NCBI RefSeq assembly: GCF_018457165.1
Contig: NZ_JAFMNX010000001.1
Span: 186,001-250,000 of the forward strand
Direction: 5' to 3'
Length of the DNA stretch: 64,000 nucleotides
Source of the DNA: Tianweitania aestuarii
Lineage (GTDB): Bacteria; Pseudomonadota; Alphaproteobacteria; Rhizobiales; Rhizobiaceae
How positions within the stretch are numbered: position 1 is the stretch's first letter; each line of letters opens with the position of its first letter. A program made the translations under genes and the position numbers. This document shows, in pieces, positions 26,457 to 32,873 of the stretch. The notes beneath the pieces are model-generated. The model did no database searches and was not told the origin of the DNA. It was given only the letters and a program-made list of their open reading frames with translations.

Positions 26457-27089
26457 TTACTGCTTGTAAGGATCCTGCTGGAAGTTCCGGATGATCCGGC
26501 CGCCGCTGTCGCCGCGCGGTCCGCCACGATCACCACGATCCTCTGCCCGATCGCGACGGTCTTCGCGTCGATCACGACGCTCTTCACGGCGGTCGTCGCG
26601 ACGATCCTCGCGCCAATCCTGGCGCGCTTCACGACGGTCCTCGCGCCGATCTTCACGGCGATCACGGCGGTCGTGGCGATCCCATCCACCGTGACGCTCC
26701 CAGCGGGCACGGTCACGATAGAAGGAGCGGCCGCGATAATGGTTGTCCCAGTAGTTGCCCACCGAGAAGCTCACCACAGGCGCGCCGATATAGGAAATGA
26801 CGCGCTCACCGGTGTAGCGGCGTCCGTTCTGGACATAAGCGAGATAGTTGGACGACATCCAGCCGCGCTGCGGGCCATAGGACACATCGCACCAGGAGCG
26901 GTTGCTGAGGCAGCCGTAAACGCGCACGCTGTTGCCGGACGACACGACGTTGACGGCTGGATACTCCGTCGACGGGCCAGCCCGCAGGTTGACGTTGGTG
27001 GTTGCGATGGCCGTGGAGGCCGCCGAAGCGATGCCGGGGAGACCAGCGGCTACAACCAAGGCAGCCACACCCAAGATCTTCTTATTCAT
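26457..27089 (-). CDS. Exported SH3-domain protein with Arg/Asp-rich repetitive tail
   Basis: Protein of 210 aa. Residues 1-23 are a Sec signal peptide (ends ASAAS). Residues about 28-87 form a bacterial SH3 domain (NVNLRAGPSTEYPAVNVVSSG, then GWMSSNYLAY). Residues about 135-190 are a low-complexity tail built on RDRRED-type repeats, giving a very high density of alternating charges. Similar SH3 plus charged-tail proteins are common in Rhizobiales, but the role of the tail is unknown; contact with anionic envelope polymers is a guess. A near-consensus EcfG-type promoter lies upstream at 27114-27139. Confidence 0.82.
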   Translation of the reverse strand: MNKKILGVAALVVAAGLPGIASAASTAIATTNVNLRAGPSTEYPAVNVVSSGNSVRVYGCLSNRSWCDVSYGPQRGWMSSNYLAYVQNGRRYTGERVISYIGAPVVSFSVGNYWDNHYRGRSFYRDRARWERHGGWDRHDRRDRREDRREDRREARQDWREDRRDDRREERRDRREDRRDRAEDRGDRGGPRGDSGGRIIRNFQQDPYKQ

Positions 27090-27399
27090 AGGTACCTCTT
27101 TCGTATTGGCCGCAAACCAACTGGCTGCGATTTGGTTCCTTCTAGCCGACGGCGTCTAAGCCAGGGCTGAATGCCTTTGACAGGTTCTGTTCATCTGATG
27201 GCGAGCGTGCCCGGTGCGGCATCTGCGCTGGCATTTCGGTGCTTGAAGCAGGCAACAGGTGCTCCTGGCACACCAGCACCCGAACGCAAGGCAGCCTGCA
27301 GCATGGGCTACAAGCCAGCAAACGGCTCAGTCGGAAGGATGGCTTTTCATTTTTTCGTGCAGGCTTAAGGTGGGCCCTCATTCTGAACGGGGGAACAGA
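27090..27399. other. Intergenic region between SH3 gene and Crp/Fnr gene
   Basis: 310 bases between divergent genes. The left part holds the SH3 leader and an EcfG-like promoter. The crp-type frame stays open back to 27259, but the upstream residues do not look like a Crp N-terminus and there is no ribosome site. Nothing else was recognised. Confidence 0.6.
27114..27139 (-). promoter_or_regulatory. EcfG-like promoter of the SH3 gene
   Basis: Minus strand GGAAC-N16-GGTT, one base off the alphaproteobacterial general stress consensus GGAAC-N16/17-CGTT, 25 bases before the SH3-gene ATG. Confidence 0.4.
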
Positions 27400-28119
27400 G
27401 TGCCACATCCGCTCATCACCTATTTCGAACGTCGCGACAGCCTTTCGACTGAAGAAAAAGCGATCCTTGAGCGGATCACGCATAATCGAGAAAGTTTTCC
27501 GGCGCGGACGCTGATCATCCGGCAGGGCAGTCAGCCAGCACGCAGCTGTGTTCTGCTGCAAGGCATCGCCTTTCGCGAGCATCTGCTGCGCAGCGGCAAG
27601 AGGATGATCAGCGCGGTTCATATCGCCGGTGACTTCCTCGATCTTCACGGCTTGCTGCTGGCGAAGATGGATCATGATGTGCGCTCTGCAGGCGAATGCA
27701 CGGTTGCATGGATCGCGCATAAGGAGATCGTGAAGATCAGCGAGACGCACCCGCATCTCGGACGGTTGCTGTGGATGACGATCGCGGCCGATGCGTCCCT
27801 GACACGGGCAGCGGTTTCCGTCGTTGGACGCCTGAACCCGCCCGCCAAGCTCGCGCATATGGCGTGCGAACTTTACCTGCGAATGGCCGATGTGGGGCTC
27901 GCCAGAAACCTGTCGTTCGATCTCGCTGTCACACAACTCGACTTGGCCGACATGTTCGGCCTGTCCACCGTTCACCTCAATCGCAGCATGCAGGTCTTGC
28001 GCTCAACCGGCGCGATCTCATGGGAAGGACAACGGGTGGTGATCCACGACTGGGACAGGCTGACCGAGATCGCAGAGTTCGATCCGACCTATCTCAACCT
28101 GGAGCCAAAACGGCGGTAA
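27400..28119 (+). CDS. Crp/Fnr-family transcriptional regulator
   Basis: Regulator of 239 aa from a GTG at 27400 preceded by GGGGGAA. The cyclic-nucleotide-like sensory domain spans about 15-140 (LIIRQGSQPARSCVLLQGIAFREHLL). The C-terminal winged helix at about 155-225 has the recognition segment TQLDLADMFGLSTVHLNRSMQVLRSTGAI. The Cys cluster of FNR/FixK oxygen sensors is missing, so it is neither FNR nor a typical CAP. This subgroup is abundant in Rhizobiales; the signal is unknown. It is a single gene next to the basic Tat-type protein. Confidence 0.9.
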   Translation: MPHPLITYFERRDSLSTEEKAILERITHNRESFPARTLIIRQGSQPARSCVLLQGIAFREHLLRSGKRMISAVHIAGDFLDLHGLLLAKMDHDVRSAGECTVAWIAHKEIVKISETHPHLGRLLWMTIAADASLTRAAVSVVGRLNPPAKLAHMACELYLRMADVGLARNLSFDLAVTQLDLADMFGLSTVHLNRSMQVLRSTGAISWEGQRVVIHDWDRLTEIAEFDPTYLNLEPKRR

Positions 28120-28239
28120 TGCAGCAGGAACGCTGCTTCCCGCTCTTCGCCCGGTCTTATCTTAACGCGGCGTTCAGGAACCAGTCATCGACGCCTCCTA
28201 GGATCTGGGTTCGCGAAGAACGCAGAAACGGAGGTTTCC

Positions 28240-28557
28240 ATGGACAGACGACATTTCATCACAGGCTTGTTCGGACTTGCCGGCGCCGTTGCCGTTGCCA
28301 AGGTCGTCGGCCCCACCGAAGCCGATGCAGCTGTTGTGAAACCGGAAGGCATTCTGGACGAGCTTGATGCATCGACGCCGGAAGTCACCGAGATCGATCA
28401 TCGCCGCGGGCACCGCGACCGCCGCCGCCATGGCCGTCATCTGCACGATCGCCGCCATCGGCGTCGGCGCGTGACCCGCCGTGTCTGCCGCCGCGTTCGC
28501 CGTCACGGCCGCTGGGAACGCCGCTGCTGGCGCGAGCGCGTCTGGATCAACATCTAG
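28240..28557 (+). CDS. Small Tat-signal protein, Arg/His-rich
   Basis: Protein of 105 aa. The N-terminus MDRRHFITGLFGLAGAVAVA resembles a twin-arginine signal (RRHFITG), with a cut after ADA likely at about residue 30. Residues 53-100 are extremely basic, dominated by Arg and His (for example HRDRRRHGRHLHDRRHRRRR), with two Cys. Such proteins occur in Rhizobiales without known function. The Tat signal suggests export of a folded or metal-loaded protein; histidine richness would suit metal binding, which is inference. A terminator follows. Confidence 0.75.
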   Translation: MDRRHFITGLFGLAGAVAVAKVVGPTEADAAVVKPEGILDELDASTPEVTEIDHRRGHRDRRRHGRHLHDRRHRRRRVTRRVCRRVRRHGRWERRCWRERVWINI

Positions 28558-28566
28558 GTTCGATGG

Positions 28567-28595
28567 AAAGCCTTGGCCCCCGTGCCAGGGCTTTT
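28567..28595 (+). terminator. Intrinsic terminator after the Tat-signal gene
   Basis: Stem AAAGCCTTGGC / GCCAGGGCTTT (one G-U pair), loop of 6, then TTTT; 9 bases after the stop codon. Confidence 0.85.
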
Positions 28596-28621
28596 CACGT
28601 TACGGCGCATGTCAGGGAAAC

Positions 28622-28695
28622 TGGAGCGGGTAGCGGGAATCGAACCCGCGCGTTCAGCTTGGGAAGCTGACAAGCTACCATTACATCATACCCGC
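28622..28695 (-). tRNA. tRNA-Gly(CCC)
   Basis: Full cloverleaf on the minus strand: acceptor GCGGGTA / TACCCGC, anticodon stem TCAGC / GCTGA enclosing the loop TTCCCAA (anticodon CCC), T arm GCGGG-TTCGATT-CCCGC, discriminator T and an encoded CCA. Length 74 including CCA. Confidence 0.96.
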
Positions 28696-28810
28696 GCGAT
28701 CCTAGCGGTAGCATGAGGCCGTGCGGTCCGCAATCGGACGCGCGCTGCCTTGATCCCGCCGGACTGGCTTTGTATGCGGCGGGAACAACGATCATGGAGT
28801 GCAACGGATA

Positions 28811-29077
28811 ATGTCAGGTGGCGTGACGCGGTTTCTAGGTGACAGCCCTCTGCGCGTTCTGATCAAGCTGATCATAGTTTCGCTCCTGGTGGGCATGGTC
28901 CTGGCGTTCCTGGATTGGAGCCCGTGGGACGTGTTCTACTGGTTCGCCGATCTGTTCAATGCGGTCTGGTACTTCACCTTTTCAACCTTCGATCGGTTCA
29001 CGAGCTACCTTCTGTTGGGTGCCGCAATCGTCGTGCCGGTGTTCCTTTTGCTGCGCCTGCTGAGCTATCGGCGCTAG
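28811..29077 (+). CDS. Small membrane protein (DUF6460-like)
   Basis: Protein of 88 aa with two predicted membrane helices, about 17-36 (LIKLIIVSLLVGMVLAFL) and 65-84 (LLLGAAIVVPVFLLLRLL), joined by an aromatic-rich loop with SPWDVFYWFADLF. The ATG at 28811 has GGAG at -11; a GTG at 28799 is an alternative. It matches, from memory, a conserved rhizobial family listed as DUF6460; function unknown. Its stop TAG overlaps the stop of the convergent deacetylase gene through the shared CTAG. Confidence 0.75.
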   Translation: MSGGVTRFLGDSPLRVLIKLIIVSLLVGMVLAFLDWSPWDVFYWFADLFNAVWYFTFSTFDRFTSYLLLGAAIVVPVFLLLRLLSYRR

Positions 29078-29973
29078 GCGAAGGCGGCTGCCGTTTCGAA
29101 CAGGATAGCGTGGCGGGCGGCGACTGCGTCCACATCGCGCGAATAACCGCCGCCGATCACCCCGCAAAGCGGAACGCCGGCCGCGCGGACGGTTTCGATC
29201 ACGAAGCGATCGCGGGCGCGCAGACCATCATCCGTCAGGCAAAGCCGACCGAGCCGGTCGTCGCGATGGGGATCGACGCCCGCATTATAGAAAACGAGAT
29301 CCGGCTGCTGGTGGAGCAGGCCGGGCAAATATTGGCCAAGCGTTTCCAGATAGGCCGCATCGTCCAGGGCGTCGTCGAGCGGGACATCCAGGTCGGACAC
29401 AGCCTTTTGCATCGGATAGTTGCGCGCGCCATGCATGGAAAAGGTGAAGGCGCGGCGCTCGCCGCCGAGGATGTCCGCCGTGCCGTCACCTTGATGAACG
29501 TCGAGGTCGACGATCAGGATGCGATGCACTTCGTGGCTGGAAAGAAGAGCAAGACTGGCCACCGCCACATCGTTAAGGGTGCAGAAGCCAGCACCCTGCG
29601 CCTGGCGTGCGTGATGGCTGCCGCCTGCGGCATTGCAGGCGATGCCGCTTTCCAGCGCAATCCGCGCCGCCATCAGCGTGCCAGCGGTTGCAAGCTGGGC
29701 GCGGCGCGAAACGCGCTCGCTCACAGGAAAGCCGATATCGCGCTCGATGGCCGGCGGCACGGCGCAGGCAACGACCTGATCGATATAGGCCGGGCTATGC
29801 GCGAGCTTCAGCAGCGAGGGATGCAAAAGATCGGGCTGATGCAGATTGTCCGCACCCACCAGGCCGCGCGCCTCCAGCACTCGCATCAGGGCACTGTACT
29901 TGCCCATCGGAAAGCGATGGGCAGGATCGAACTTCGCGTCGTAATCGGGATGGTGGACAATCGGCAGGCGCAT
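29074..29973 (-). CDS. Histone deacetylase-family protein (AcuC/acetylpolyamine amidohydrolase type)
   Basis: Zinc-dependent deacetylase fold, 299 aa from the ATG at 29973. Active-site motifs are intact: the tandem His in GGSHHARQAQGAGFCTLND, the metal ligands in VDLDVHQGDGT, a second zinc Asp in YNAGVDPHRDDRLG, and GGGYS near the end. The family acts on acetylated lysines, polyamines or small metabolites; the substrate here cannot be set. It follows pyrD by 39 bases, so it is likely in the DUF952-pyrD transcript. Confidence 0.9.
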   Translation of the reverse strand: MRLPIVHHPDYDAKFDPAHRFPMGKYSALMRVLEARGLVGADNLHQPDLLHPSLLKLAHSPAYIDQVVACAVPPAIERDIGFPVSERVSRRAQLATAGTLMAARIALESGIACNAAGGSHHARQAQGAGFCTLNDVAVASLALLSSHEVHRILIVDLDVHQGDGTADILGGERRAFTFSMHGARNYPMQKAVSDLDVPLDDALDDAAYLETLGQYLPGLLHQQPDLVFYNAGVDPHRDDRLGRLCLTDDGLRARDRFVIETVRAAGVPLCGVIGGGYSRDVDAVAARHAILFETAAAFA

Positions 29974-30012
29974 CGGCGATGAGATAGGGCCGCGCGGGCT
30001 ACGGCCCAAGGT

Positions 30013-31080
30013 TCAGATCGTGCGCTTGGCCCATTCTTCCGTGCCGCTGTCACGCAACTGGCTGAGCTGCGTCACGCCGAGCCTAGTTGCATGATCCGAA
30101 AGACCGCTCAGGATGCGGCTTGGCAGGCCCGGTCCGCCATAGATCATGCCGGTATAGATCTGCACGAGATCGGCGCCGGCACGGATTTTCTGCAGGGCAG
30201 TCTCGGCTGTTTCCACACCGCCGGCACCGATCAAGGCCAGGGCCGGGCCGACACGGCTGCGCATCTTGGCAAGCATCACGGTGGACGGCACGAACAAGGG
30301 CCGGCCGGACAAGCCGCCTGTTTCCTTGCTTTGATGATCCGAAAGACGCGGGCGGGCTATCGTGGTGTTGGAGACGATCAGCCCTTCGATGCCGCTTTTC
30401 AGAACTGCGTCGGCGATGGCGTCCAGTGCGAGATCATCCAGATCCGGCGCGATCTTCAGGAAGATAGGCGGCTTGGCGCTCTGGCGGGCGCGCTCCTCGC
30501 AGACCACGTCGAGCAGCTGCGCCAGTGCTTCCGGGTCCTGCAGACCGCGCAAACCCGGCGTGTTGGGCGAGGAAATGTTGACGGTGATGTAGGAGGCGAG
30601 ATCGGCGAAACGGGCGACACCCAGCCGGTAATCCGCCATGCGGTCGGCGCTATCCTTGTTGGCACCGATGTTGACGCCGAGGATGCCGCGCCGCGCGCGA
30701 CGGCTCAGGCGGGCATAAGCGGCGTCATGACCTTCGTTGTTGAAACCGAGCCGGTTGATGATCGCTTCGTCCTTTACCAGCCGGAAGATGCGCGGTTTTG
30801 GATTGCCGCCTTGCGGCTTCGGCGTGACCGTACCGACTTCGACAAAGCCGTAGCCGAGCTTCAAAAGCGCGTCCGGCACTTCGGCATTCTTGTCGTAACC
30901 GGCCGCCATGCCGAGCGGGTTTGGAAAGGACAAACCGGCCACCGTGGTCTTCAGGCGGCTGTCATCAACCGTACAGGCCGGCACAAGGCCGGTCTTAAGC
31001 GCGTTGATGGACATGCCATGCGCGGTTTCCGGGTCGAGGCGGAACACGGCACTGCGGCCAAGCGTGAACAGGTCGATCAT
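30013..31080 (-). CDS. pyrD: Dihydroorotate dehydrogenase (quinone)
   Basis: Class 2 membrane-associated DHODH, 355 aa, oxidising dihydroorotate to orotate with quinone in pyrimidine synthesis. The class 2 N-terminal helix extension is present (residues 1-40). FMN site GMAAGYDKNAE, the motif GTVTPKPQGGNP, and the catalytic Ser in NISSPNTPGLRGLQ identify class 2, as class 1 uses Cys. It overlaps the DUF952 gene by one base at the start (ATGA) and leads into the deacetylase gene. Confidence 0.96.
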   Translation of the reverse strand: MIDLFTLGRSAVFRLDPETAHGMSINALKTGLVPACTVDDSRLKTTVAGLSFPNPLGMAAGYDKNAEVPDALLKLGYGFVEVGTVTPKPQGGNPKPRIFRLVKDEAIINRLGFNNEGHDAAYARLSRRARRGILGVNIGANKDSADRMADYRLGVARFADLASYITVNISSPNTPGLRGLQDPEALAQLLDVVCEERARQSAKPPIFLKIAPDLDDLALDAIADAVLKSGIEGLIVSNTTIARPRLSDHQSKETGGLSGRPLFVPSTVMLAKMRSRVGPALALIGAGGVETAETALQKIRAGADLVQIYTGMIYGGPGLPSRILSGLSDHATRLGVTQLSQLRDSGTEEWAKRTI

Positions 31081-31421
31081 CAGGCGTCCAGATCCGGAAA
31101 AGCGTGCGTGCCGTTTTCGTTGATGGGCAGAAGCTTTACCCACATCACGGCCGACAAAGGCAGCGGTGCATATAGATGCGGGAAGAGATCGCCGCCGCGC
31201 GACGGCTCGTAGCGCAAGCCCTCGCCGAGCGCCGCCTCGTCGATGGCGACGAGCAGCAGATCGGTCTGCCCGGCAAAATGCTTGGCAGCCGTTTCCTTGA
31301 CCTGGGCGGCGGTGGAAAAATGGATGAAGCCGTCTGCTTCGTCGACGGGCGCACCCGTGAACTGGCCTGCGGCTTCGGCCTGCTGCCAAAGCGCTCGGGG
31401 TGTGATCTTATAGATGGTCAT
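31080..31421 (-). CDS. DUF952 family protein
   Basis: Small cytosolic protein of 113 aa from the ATG at 31421. DUF952 hallmarks are present: an IYKITP start, GFIHFSTAAQVKETAAKHF, LLLVAIDEAAL and GDLFPHLYAPLPLSAV. The family is of unknown function, though its fold relates to ADP-ribosyl-transfer-like domains in some members. It precedes pyrD with coupled start and stop, an arrangement seen in rhizobia. Confidence 0.92.
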   Translation of the reverse strand: MTIYKITPRALWQQAEAAGQFTGAPVDEADGFIHFSTAAQVKETAAKHFAGQTDLLLVAIDEAALGEGLRYEPSRGGDLFPHLYAPLPLSAVMWVKLLPINENGTHAFPDLDA

Positions 31422-31519
31422 GAGCTTGCTATAGGCTGGCCATGCTTGTCGCGAAAGTTGGGTGACGCATTTCCGGCGCAAAAAGCCGTTAGAAAGTCCC
31501 TTCAGCAGGAGACATTTCC

Positions 31520-31927
31520 ATGCACAAGACTTGTTTGAGCGCAGCACTTCTTCTTGGCCTAGGCGCCACGGCACATGCACAGGAAACCGAGCGCTTTCAG
31601 ATGCAAAAGACCGATGGCGGTTATATCAGGATGAACACGCAGACTGGCGCGATGTCGATCTGCGAAGAACGGGACGCGCAGTTGATCTGCCGCACCGCCG
31701 TGGATGAAACGGCGGTGAAGACGGAACCGGCCGTTAGTCTGCAGGCACGCATCGATCGTCTGGAAGCGCGGGTGGCGACTTTAGAGCGCGAGCAGAGGAG
31801 CACGGACGCCGTGGCGGACGAAGAGTTCGACAAAGGCCTGGACCGCATGGAGCGCTTCTTTCGCGGCTTCATGGGGATCGTTCGTGAGTTTGACACAGGT
31901 TCCAAGGTCGAACCTGATCGAACCTGA
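31520..31927 (+). CDS. Hypothetical exported coiled-coil protein
   Basis: Protein of 135 aa. Residues 1-20 are a signal peptide (ends AHAQE). A short domain with two cysteines (MSICEERDAQLICRTA) precedes a predicted coiled coil at about 73-95 (LQARIDRLEARVATLEREQRS) and a charged C-terminal part. Not recognised as a named family; similar small periplasmic proteins with an ICxxR core occur in Rhizobiales. The last codons include a duplicated 10-base unit (AACCTGATCG, 31909-31930) at the stop. Confidence 0.75.
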   Translation: MHKTCLSAALLLGLGATAHAQETERFQMQKTDGGYIRMNTQTGAMSICEERDAQLICRTAVDETAVKTEPAVSLQARIDRLEARVATLEREQRSTDAVADEEFDKGLDRMERFFRGFMGIVREFDTGSKVEPDRT

Positions 31928-31930
31928 TCG

Positions 31931-32119
31931 TCAGAGCGTCTCGATCGGCTGATTATCGTCCGGTTCGCGTCCCGGGAACTCGACGGGCGCTTGATCCGGG
32001 CCGGGCGCCGGCTCCGGTCCAACGTCGGGCGAAGGCGGATCCTTTTGAGGGATCGGTTCTGGATCGGCCGGAAGCGGGTTCGGCACGGGTTCGGGCGTGG
32101 GCTGTTTGGGATCACTCAT
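31931..32119 (-). CDS. Small proline-rich protein
   Basis: Protein of 62 aa, about one third proline, without signal peptide, membrane segment or cysteine. The first half is built from PxP units (PTPEPVPNPLPADPEPIP) and the whole is acidic. It lies 10 bases after an even more extreme proline-rich gene and shares its EcfG-type promoter. Codon choice resembles the neighbours. No family recognised. A flexible or polyproline-II spacer or an intrinsically disordered stress protein is conceivable. Confidence 0.6.
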   Translation of the reverse strand: MSDPKQPTPEPVPNPLPADPEPIPQKDPPSPDVGPEPAPGPDQAPVEFPGREPDDNQPIETL

Positions 32120-32129
32120 CAGAACGGCC

Positions 32130-32261
32130 TCAGATCGGTGTGGGACGTGGGCCCGGGCCGGGCACGGGAGACGGGTCTGGTGCGGGATCGGGTACAGGAC
32201 TTGGTCCGGGATGCGGACCCGGTGCCGGATCCGGAAAAGGCTGTGGGGGTATGGCAGTCAT
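32130..32261 (-). CDS. Tiny X-Pro repeat protein
   Basis: Protein of 43 aa with 20 prolines; from residue 8 to 42 every second residue is proline (strict X-P repeats such as PDPAPGPHPGPSPVPDP). GAGGAGG ends 6 bases before the ATG at 32261, a very strong ribosome site, and an EcfG consensus promoter lies 35 bases upstream. The next proline-rich gene starts 10 bases after its stop. X indicates Gly, Asp, Ala, Ser, Val, His or Arg. It should form a stiff polyproline-II rod like the TonB linker, but carries no anchor. Confidence 0.6.
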   Translation of the reverse strand: MTAIPPQPFPDPAPGPHPGPSPVPDPAPDPSPVPGPGPRPTPI

Positions 32262-32295
32262 GGCATCCTCCTCGGGCATCATCCTGGTTCCCTAT

Positions 32296-32322
32296 AAAAC
32301 GCCAGCCCGACAGCGATGTTCC
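32296..32322 (-). promoter_or_regulatory. EcfG-type general stress promoter
   Basis: Minus strand GGAAC-N16-CGTTTT, a perfect match to the alphaproteobacterial EcfG/RpoE2 consensus GGAAC-N16/17-CGTT. It ends 35 bases before the tiny X-Pro gene, implying that the two proline-rich genes are induced by general stress. Confidence 0.75.
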
Positions 32323-32561
32323 GCCGGTCCGCTGGCCGACAACGCACCGGATGGAGTGACGCGGAGCGATCACATTTGAAGTGATAGAAGAAAACAGGAC
32401 GGTGGGACGGCGTTCGCCCGGCGACGAACAGAGGATCCTGCTCTATTTCCTCGGCAAGGGCATGCATGCAGCCGGTGGTCTTCGGCCGTTCGGTTGCGGT
32501 ACAAGCCGGTCCGAGTGATTATTTCGTTGAAGCAACTGTTGAGAATGGGAAGGGACAATCC

Positions 32562-32873
32562 ATGAGCGACAAGGAAGACCGTATTCGCCAGCGGGCGTAT
32601 GAGAAGTGGCAGAAGGAAGGTGAATCCCATGGCTGGCATGACCGCCACTGGGCCGAAGCCGAGGCGGAAGTCAGTGCCGAGGATCAGCCTCTGCCATCCG
32701 ACGCTTCCACGACGCCGATGATGGACGACGCCGGCATGCCGAGCGATGAAGACATCAAGAGCGATGCCGGTTCTGCTGCCGCCAGTGCTGCGGTTTCGGG
32801 TGTAAACACCAAGAAATCGCGCAGTTCGGCTGCCGCCAAGAAGCCGGCAGCCCGGAAGGGCAAGACCGCTTAA
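32562..32873 (+). CDS. DUF2934 domain protein
   Basis: Protein of 103 aa from the ATG at 32562. The DUF2934 core at residues 3-40 is clear (RIRQRAYEKWQKEGESHGWHDRHWAEAE). The rest is disordered: an acidic Asp/Ser/Met stretch and a basic Ala/Lys-rich end (AAAKKPAARKGK) like histone-H1-type tails. DUF2934 proteins often lie near glycogen/trehalose genes in rhizobia; function unknown. Its stop overlaps that of treY by 4 bases, tail to tail. Confidence 0.88.
   Translation: MSDKEDRIRQRAYEKWQKEGESHGWHDRHWAEAEAEVSAEDQPLPSDASTTPMMDDAGMPSDEDIKSDAGSAAASAAVSGVNTKKSRSSAAAKKPAARKGKTA

Noticed and set aside
26491-26694. A Ser/Arg-repeat frame on the plus strand
   Set aside because: It is the reverse complement of the RDRRED repeat region of the SH3 protein, which has a signal peptide and SH3 domain supporting the minus strand.
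28622-28695. tRNA-Gly as an integration site of a genomic island
   Set aside because: No integrase, direct repeat of the tRNA 3' end or shift in gene content was seen on either side.
31909-31930. Possible attachment site from the duplicated AACCTGATCG
   Set aside because: A 10-base direct duplication at a gene end, with no integrase, tRNA end or matching copy elsewhere.
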